A stretch of 10,476 bases of DNA from a bacterium (lineage in GTDB: Bacteria > UBP15 > UBA6099). Under the pieces are notes generated by a model. That model was not told the origin of the DNA. It did not search any database and was given only the letters and a program-made list of their open reading frames with translations. Position numbers and translations under genes: made by a program. The stretch spans positions 1-10,476 of the forward strand of contig JAKQBV010000129.1 of assembly GCA_029573925.1 (NCBI GenBank), given 5' to 3'. This document shows positions 6,522 through 10,476 of the stretch, in pieces (the stretch's first letter is position 1; every line of letters begins with the position of its first letter).

Positions 6522-7379
6522 ATGGCGGCAGTTGATTACATTAAGACTTTCAGGCCGGCGCACTGGGTGAAAAACCTGTTGGTGGGCGCTCCGTTGTTCT
6601 TTTCCGGAGGCATGCTCGAAGCGAGTTCTGCGATGGTCGCGGCGGCGGCTTTCGCCGGGTTCTGTTTCGCCGTCGGGTTCATCTACGTCGTCAACGATCT
6701 TGTGGACGTCGGGCAGGACCGCGCGGACGCGGTCAAAAAGAACCGACCATACGCGGCGGGCAGGATAAGCCGCAGGGGCATGACGGTAGCGGCAGCCGGG
6801 GCGGCGGCGGTCGCGGCGGTGGTCGCCGCCTGCATAGGCGACGGCTACGCGGTCATGCTCGCCGCGTATGCCGCTTTGATGCTGGCGTACAATTTCTTCC
6901 TAAAAAGGATGCGCGCGGCGGGAGTCGTCGCCATCGCCGCCGGAATGATACTGCGCATGCTAGCGGGAGCCGCCGCAATAGACGTCAGGGTCTCCGCTTG
7001 GGTTTATCCGGAGGCGTTTCTGCTGGCGGCGTACGTTGTGGCGGGCAAGAGGATATACATGGACGCGGCGGCCGAGCGGCCTTCTGCGGCGGAGGAACTT
7101 TTATTCCGCGCTCTCGGCGCGGCCACCGTCGCGGTTTACGCCGCCTACAGTTTTTCAGGCGTCGGCGTCGAGAAATACGGCACGAGTTTTCTTTGGGCCA
7201 CAGCGCCATTCGTCGCGCTCGCCGTCTGGAGATACTATTTGCTGGCCCGGAGCGCGGACAGAACCCGCGAGCACCTTCAGGCTATCCTCTCCGACCCGGT
7301 CATAGTGTCCGCAGTGTTCGCGTGGCTTGCTGTGTTTGCGGCTTTAATTTATGGGCCGCAACTGGTAAAACATATCTAA
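6522..7379 (+). CDS. UbiA-family prenyltransferase, decaprenyl-phosphate phosphoribosyltransferase-like
   Basis: A 285-residue polytopic membrane protein. FRPAHWVKNLLVGAPLFFSG near the N-terminus and NDLVDVGQD (Asn58 to Asp66, the NDxxDxxxD magnesium/diphosphate motif), followed by KKNRPYAAGRIS, match the branch that includes mycobacterial DPPR synthase (Rv3806c). ILRMLAGAAA, YVVAGKR and the C-terminal SDPVIVSAVFAWLAV fit the same branch. Rv3806c moves phosphoribose from PRPP to decaprenyl phosphate, the first step toward a lipid-linked arabinose donor. Odd: the acidic residue expected in the second active-site loop appears to be Gly134 (KRMRAAGVV). I chose ATG at 6522; an upstream GTG at 6435 would add 29 residues unlike the family and would read through the leader hairpin. 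A plain UbiA prenyltransferase of other substrate is the alternative. It diverges from the GT-C gene and ends at a strong stem-loop. Confidence 0.78.
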   Translation: MAAVDYIKTFRPAHWVKNLLVGAPLFFSGGMLEASSAMVAAAAFAGFCFAVGFIYVVNDLVDVGQDRADAVKKNRPYAAGRISRRGMTVAAAGAAAVAAVVAACIGDGYAVMLAAYAALMLAYNFFLKRMRAAGVVAIAAGMILRMLAGAAAIDVRVSAWVYPEAFLLAAYVVAGKRIYMDAAAERPSAAEELLFRALGAATVAVYAAYSFSGVGVEKYGTSFLWATAPFVALAVWRYYLLARSADRTREHLQAILSDPVIVSAVFAWLAVFAALIYGPQLVKHI

Positions 7380-7380
7380 A

Positions 7381-7406
7381 CCGGATTTTTCATGAGAAAA
7401 ATCCGG
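7381..7406 (+). terminator. Stem-loop after the UbiA-like gene, probable terminator
   Basis: Two bases after the stop codon, CCGGATTTTTC pairs perfectly with GAAAAATCCGG across the loop ATGA: an 11-bp stem. No T-run follows (GAAATCGAATAAAG), so it is not a textbook intrinsic terminator. It may instead act as an mRNA end-stabilising hairpin or a Rho-assisted end. Confidence 0.55.
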
Positions 7407-7448
7407 GAAATCGAATAAAGGGCGATCCACGTCGTTGAATCATCGACT

Positions 7449-7490
7449 CGAACTCGGTCACATACGAAACAGTATGCTCCCTCGTTCTCG
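7449..7490. repeat. Imperfect inverted repeat with a 6-base centre in a non-coding spacer
   Basis: The 208-base gap between UbiA and the next gene contains CATAC, GAAACA, GTATG (7461-7476). The symmetry continues outward imperfectly: CGAACTCGGTCA on the left against CTCCCTCGTTCTCG on the right. The geometry, two arms around a 6-base centre, is that of a Xer recombination site, though base agreement with the E. coli dif arms is only about six of eleven on each side. A dispersed intergenic palindrome is the main alternative. Nothing coding was found here; the tiny ORF at 7392-7418 lies partly within the terminator-like stem-loop. Confidence 0.45.
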
Positions 7491-7587
7491 CTCGGTTCGC
7501 CTCTTATCTCATCCCTTTCTTCGATTTCAGCCGAATTGCTGAAAATGTGAGCCAATTGGCGCGCGCCCGTTCGCCAAGGAACCGATT

Positions 7588-9504
7588 ATGTCTATCTGCC
7601 TCAATTGCGGAAACCTGCCGCCCGACGGCGTGAAGTTCTGCAACAAATGCGGCTCTAAGATGGAGAGCGCGGACTCCACGACTCTGAAACCCGCCGCCCC
7701 CAAGTCGAAGCTCGGATACGACGACGTTTATTCGACCGAAGCCGGAATACCGTTCGACGCGGGCGATTTCGGCGGCATGGAAGTCATCGAAGACCCCGAT
7801 CAGTTCAAAAAGAGCCGGGCTGCGGGGCCGCCGACCGGGCTTGGGTTCTCCGCCGACGGATTCCACGAGGCGGATCAGACTCCGGCGAAAAAAGACGCTC
7901 CGAAGACAGGCTCTCCGGCGGTTGAAAAACAGGACAGGTTCGAACGCGCTTTCACCGAAGCGGAACTGCTAGAGCTGGGAATCGCAAGCGCCGGGGAAGA
8001 CAAGGGCAAGCTGAAACGGCTCGCCACGAAAACCCGCCCGTACATCCTGTTCGGGGCCGGAGCCGCGCTGACCGCCGTTTCCCTGATCGTTCCGTGGTTC
8101 TATCTGTTTGAGGGCGAACCGCTGTCGGCGTGGCGGCTCCCGGCCGTGTTCCTCTTCGCGGACAGGGCGGACATGCTGCCTAAAGCGACGGCGGGAATCG
8201 TCGCGGCCGCCGCGCTCGTCGCGTGTCTGGTTCTTGCCGCGCTGCCGAAAAAAATCGTGTCTCTCATACAAGTCGCGGCGGTCGCGGTCGCGCTTCTCGG
8301 AGCCGGAGCGGCCCTGCTCGGCGTCAGGCATTGGAACGCCGCTTCAGGTCTCGGCGCAGAGGGGTACGCCGTTTATCTCGAAGCCCGCGAGCCTCTGTTG
8401 CCGGATGGCTTCGCGCCGCTTCTGCTGGCGGAGAGCCGGAAAGACATCGCGCCCGGCGCAGCGCCCGAAGCGTCTCCTGAGCGCGCTCCGGCAGGCTCAG
8501 GCCAAGCCCCCGGACTAATCTTCTTCGCTTTTATTCTAGGCCCCGGCGCGGCCTTCGCTTTCGCGGGCGGCCTGTTGCTCTTCAGAGGAGCCGCCGCGTT
8601 CCCGTCCGGCAGCAACCTTTTCGATTTCGACATCCCGTCTTGGGCGGCGGTGGCGGCGGCGACTTTCGGCGCGATGCTTCTCGCCTTCGCGCTGTTTATA
8701 AGAGTCATGCCCGAACTTTGGCAGTACGGCCAGAGCGAAGTCATGAGAGCGGCGGGCAGAACGGACGCCGCAACCGCCCGGCTCGAAACCTGCGTCGAAA
8801 TGCCCATCCCCCGGAGCCTATGCAAAACCGCCCTCGCCAAAGCTAGACGCGGCGAAGGCCGCTCCCGCGACGCTCACATCCTCCTCGCCGAAGTCCTCGC
8901 CGAACGGCCTGACTACCCGGCCCCGCGCAAGGAACTCGCCGATATCCACTTCGCCGGGGCAAACTACTGGAAAGCCGCAGAAGAGTACCGCAAATACTAT
9001 CAACTCAGGCCCGGCGATATCGACGCCCGCCGCAGCTTCTCCAAAACCCTCGTGTATATAGGCAACGAAAGATACGGCAAGGGCAGATTCGCCGACGCCG
9101 TCAGGTTCTACACCGAAGCCTTCGATGTCTTGGAGTCCAACAAGACCGACACCGCGCTGCTTTATAAGACAGGCGACGCGTACTACCAGATGGGAAAACT
9201 GGCCGAGGCCCTCAAATATCTCGGAGCCGCCGCCGCGCTGCTACCTGACAAGTTCGACCTGCAGATTCAGGTCGCAAAAGTCTGCGAGGAAAAAGGCGAT
9301 TTCGACCGCGCCATCGACTACTATAAAAAGTCGATAGACGCCAAGCCGGACAATTCGATCAGTTTCGTTTACATCGCGCGGATACACCGCGACATATACA
9401 AAGACGCCGGGGCCGCAGCCGAATGGTATCGCAAGGGCATCGATGCGAACTCGGTCAGCGACGGAGCCGCGACGGCGCGGCGCGAGCTTGAGAACTTGAA
9501 ATAA
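7588..9504 (+). CDS. Zinc-ribbon, five-helix membrane protein with C-terminal TPR repeats
   Basis: A 638-residue protein with three parts. Residues 1-24 form a treble-clef zinc ribbon (CLNC at 4-7, CNKC at 18-21). Residues 25-150 are polar and probably disordered, ending in a basic stretch (KGKLKRLATKTR) before the membrane. Hydrophobic segments lie at about 153-173, 202-219, 224-246, 310-332 and 351-371. Residues 380-630 hold about five or six TPR units, such as ANYWKAAEEYRKYYQLRPGD, GRFADAVRFYTEAFDV, GKLAEALKYLGAAAALLPDK and GDFDRAIDYYKKSIDAKPDN. Charge and the odd number of helices place the ribbon in the cytoplasm and the TPRs outside (inference). The loop at 247-309 carries a Pro/Ala-rich stretch that coincides with a DNA palindrome. 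Start: AAGGA seven bases before the ATG. TPRs usually serve as protein-binding scaffolds; I do not recognise a specific function. Confidence 0.85.
   Translation: MSICLNCGNLPPDGVKFCNKCGSKMESADSTTLKPAAPKSKLGYDDVYSTEAGIPFDAGDFGGMEVIEDPDQFKKSRAAGPPTGLGFSADGFHEADQTPAKKDAPKTGSPAVEKQDRFERAFTEAELLELGIASAGEDKGKLKRLATKTRPYILFGAGAALTAVSLIVPWFYLFEGEPLSAWRLPAVFLFADRADMLPKATAGIVAAAALVACLVLAALPKKIVSLIQVAAVAVALLGAGAALLGVRHWNAASGLGAEGYAVYLEAREPLLPDGFAPLLLAESRKDIAPGAAPEASPERAPAGSGQAPGLIFFAFILGPGAAFAFAGGLLLFRGAAAFPSGSNLFDFDIPSWAAVAAATFGAMLLAFALFIRVMPELWQYGQSEVMRAAGRTDAATARLETCVEMPIPRSLCKTALAKARRGEGRSRDAHILLAEVLAERPDYPAPRKELADIHFAGANYWKAAEEYRKYYQLRPGDIDARRSFSKTLVYIGNERYGKGRFADAVRFYTEAFDVLESNKTDTALLYKTGDAYYQMGKLAEALKYLGAAAALLPDKFDLQIQVAKVCEEKGDFDRAIDYYKKSIDAKPDNSISFVYIARIHRDIYKDAGAAAEWYRKGIDANSVSDGAATARRELENLK
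8476..8501. repeat. Palindromic element inside the coding sequence of the TPR membrane protein
   Basis: CCTGAGC (8476-8482) and GCTCAGG (8495-8501) form a perfect 7-bp inverted repeat around 12 bases, and GAGCGCGCTC inside it is itself palindromic. It lies in the low-complexity linker (residues ~285-308, PEASPERAPAGSG) between the third and fourth membrane helices. The GGCAGGCTCAGG part resembles dispersed palindromic repeats known in many bacterial genomes. Only one copy is visible here. Confidence 0.4.
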
Positions 9505-9550
9505 TAATCTGAGTATTGTAATGTAAGAAGGTTGATTTCTTAATGAAAAC

Positions 9551-9595
9551 GGCGTCCGCCGGATCGCGCGGTCGCGCTCCGGGCTTGACGCCCGG
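9551..9595. repeat. Cluster of GC-rich hairpins between the two TPR genes
   Basis: Three small inverted repeats follow one another in the 126-base gap: GGCG/CGCC (9551-9560), GGATCGCG/CGCGCTCC with one mismatch (9561-9580), and CCGGGC, TTGAC, GCCCGG (9579-9595). No T-run follows. They could slow or end transcription from the upstream gene, or be a REP-like element. The AT-rich stretch at 9502-9545 upstream of them has no convincing -35/-10 pair. Confidence 0.4.
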
Positions 9596-9630
9596 TTCCG
9601 AAAAACACACTCGCCGACAGAGGTGCGCAG

Positions 9631-10476
9631 ATGAGAGATAAGACCGGGACAAAGATAACGAGGGCGGCTTTTGCGGCGCTCGCCGCAGCCGTTTTTTATC
9701 TGGCGTCCGCCGCCGGAGCCTCGGCACAGTCCGCTACGGACTTATTTAAACGCGGCGTAGAACTTCACGAAGACGGCCTGCTCGACGAAGCCGCCGCCCA
9801 GATTTCCCGCGCCATCGAACTCGAACCCTCAAACGCCTTCTTCAAAAACGAATTGGGCCTCATCCAGTTGGACATGGGAAAATTCGACGACGCCGTCGCA
9901 ACCCTTGCCCGCGCAGTCGAGCTTGACCCCACACTCGCCGCCGCACACTCAGGCCTCGGCGTCGCCTACAACGCGAAAAACGACTACGCAAAATCCATCG
10001 AATCTTTCAGAAAAGCCCTCGAACTTACTCCGCCCGAAAGTCCGGACATATCCATCATCCACAACAATATCGGCCAGACCCATTATCTGCTCAGGAACTT
10101 TGCCGAAGCGGAAACAGAACTCCGGCGCGCTCTCGAACTCGACCCGGAATTGCTTACCGCCCACATCAACCTCGGCAACGTCTACACCGAAAGAGGCGAC
10201 TTTGCCACCGCCGTGAAATTCCACGAGCAGGCTGTGAAAATCGCTCCCGACTACGCGCTCCCCAGAAACAATCTCGCTTACGCTTACTACAAAGTCGGCA
10301 GGTTCGACGACGCCATCCGCGAAATGGAGCAGGTGATAAAACGGGACCCGCAGAACACGCAGTTTAAGAAAAATTATCAATTCATAAAAGCCGAAAAAGA
10401 ACGTCACGAGCAGATGACTCACCGGGAAGGGCCGCTCAAAGGCCTGCCCAAAGAAGTCGCCATGAAACCGAAAGGG
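9631..10476 (+). CDS. Exported TPR-repeat protein, 3' end beyond the window
   Basis: The frame is open from ATG 9631 to the last base, giving 282 residues with no stop. The N-terminus is a clear Sec signal peptide: a basic start (MRDKTGTKITR), a hydrophobic core at about 12-28, and an AxA site (ASA-QS) predicting cleavage after Ala32. Six consecutive TPR units follow, about 34-68, 69-102, 103-137, 138-174, 175-208 and 209-242, with the usual G/A-x-Y/L and D-P-x-x pattern (DEAAAQISRAIELEPSN, DDAVATLARAVELDPTL, AEAETELRRALELDPEL). A charged tail follows (KAEKERHEQMTHREGPLKG). Start: AGAGG seven bases before the ATG. It is likely periplasmic or secreted and acts as a protein-binding scaffold; the partner is unknown. 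It lies 126 bases after the membrane TPR gene on the same strand, so cotranscription is possible, though hairpins intervene. Confidence 0.88.
   Translation, partial: MRDKTGTKITRAAFAALAAAVFYLASAAGASAQSATDLFKRGVELHEDGLLDEAAAQISRAIELEPSNAFFKNELGLIQLDMGKFDDAVATLARAVELDPTLAAAHSGLGVAYNAKNDYAKSIESFRKALELTPPESPDISIIHNNIGQTHYLLRNFAEAETELRRALELDPELLTAHINLGNVYTERGDFATAVKFHEQAVKIAPDYALPRNNLAYAYYKVGRFDDAIREMEQVIKRDPQNTQFKKNYQFIKAEKERHEQMTHREGPLKGLPKEVAMKPKG

Noticed and set aside
9496..9530. Promoter TTGAAA, 17 bases, TAATGT at the end of the zinc-ribbon TPR gene
   Set aside because: The -35 is good, but TAATGT matches TATAAT at only three of six positions, and the region is simply AT-rich.
9949..10422. 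A 157-codon open frame opposite the exported TPR gene
   Set aside because: It is the antisense of regular TPR repeats; its Val/Phe/Asp-rich repetitiveness comes from the repeats on the other strand.

Overview
The window is about 10.5 kb of GC-rich bacterial DNA, mostly near 60-65% G+C by hand count. It holds nine protein genes, two of them cut by the window edges. The content suggests an anaerobe, probably from a poorly cultivated lineage: a tungsten-type aldehyde:ferredoxin oxidoreductase, the end of a KamA-family radical SAM protein, a prenyl-phosphate phosphoribosyltransferase-like UbiA protein, and TPR proteins, one with a Sec signal peptide. Nothing here fixes the phylum. There are no rRNA, tRNA, CRISPR, IS or phage genes.

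Layout. 1-419 (+) is the C-terminal end of a lysine/glutamate 2,3-aminomutase-like (KamA) protein. 472-884 (-) is a compact hicB-hicA toxin-antitoxin pair with its own promoter and visibly lower G+C. Diverging from it, 1027-3937 (+) is a two-gene unit: an AOR-family oxidoreductase with a roughly 60-residue insertion and a changed second pterin-site motif, followed four bases later by a TauE/SafE-type anion exporter that probably starts at TTG. Facing this unit, 3972-6339 (-) is another two-gene unit: a polytopic GT-C-like glycosyltransferase whose end overlaps the start of a VanX/DdpX D-Ala-D-Ala dipeptidase by 8 bases. From the shared divergent region at 6340-6521, a UbiA-family gene resembling decaprenyl-phosphate phosphoribosyltransferase runs to 7379 (+). 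It is followed by a strong stem-loop and a 181-base spacer that contains a larger inverted repeat. 7588-9504 (+) encodes a zinc-ribbon, five-helix, TPR membrane protein. 9631-10476 (+) encodes the first 282 residues of an exported TPR protein that continues past the window.

How the genes may work together. UbiA and the divergent GT-C protein are plausible partners in making and using a polyprenyl-phosphate sugar donor at the cell envelope. The coupled dipeptidase handles D-Ala-D-Ala, a peptidoglycan precursor or turnover product. Both TPR proteins appear to place their repeats outside the cytoplasm. The middle of the window therefore has an envelope theme, while the AOR/exporter pair is metabolic. 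These links are inferences from neighbourhood.

The most unusual large-scale signal is a switch in strand composition. The + strand is G-rich up to about 6.3 kb whichever strand is coding, roughly balanced from 6.4 to 8.1 kb, and strongly C-rich from about 8.4 kb to the end. That pattern fits a replication-terminus-like skew reversal or a rearrangement junction. A dif-shaped symmetric site lies in the transition zone, but its match to dif is only partial. I found no clearly new defence or mobile system.
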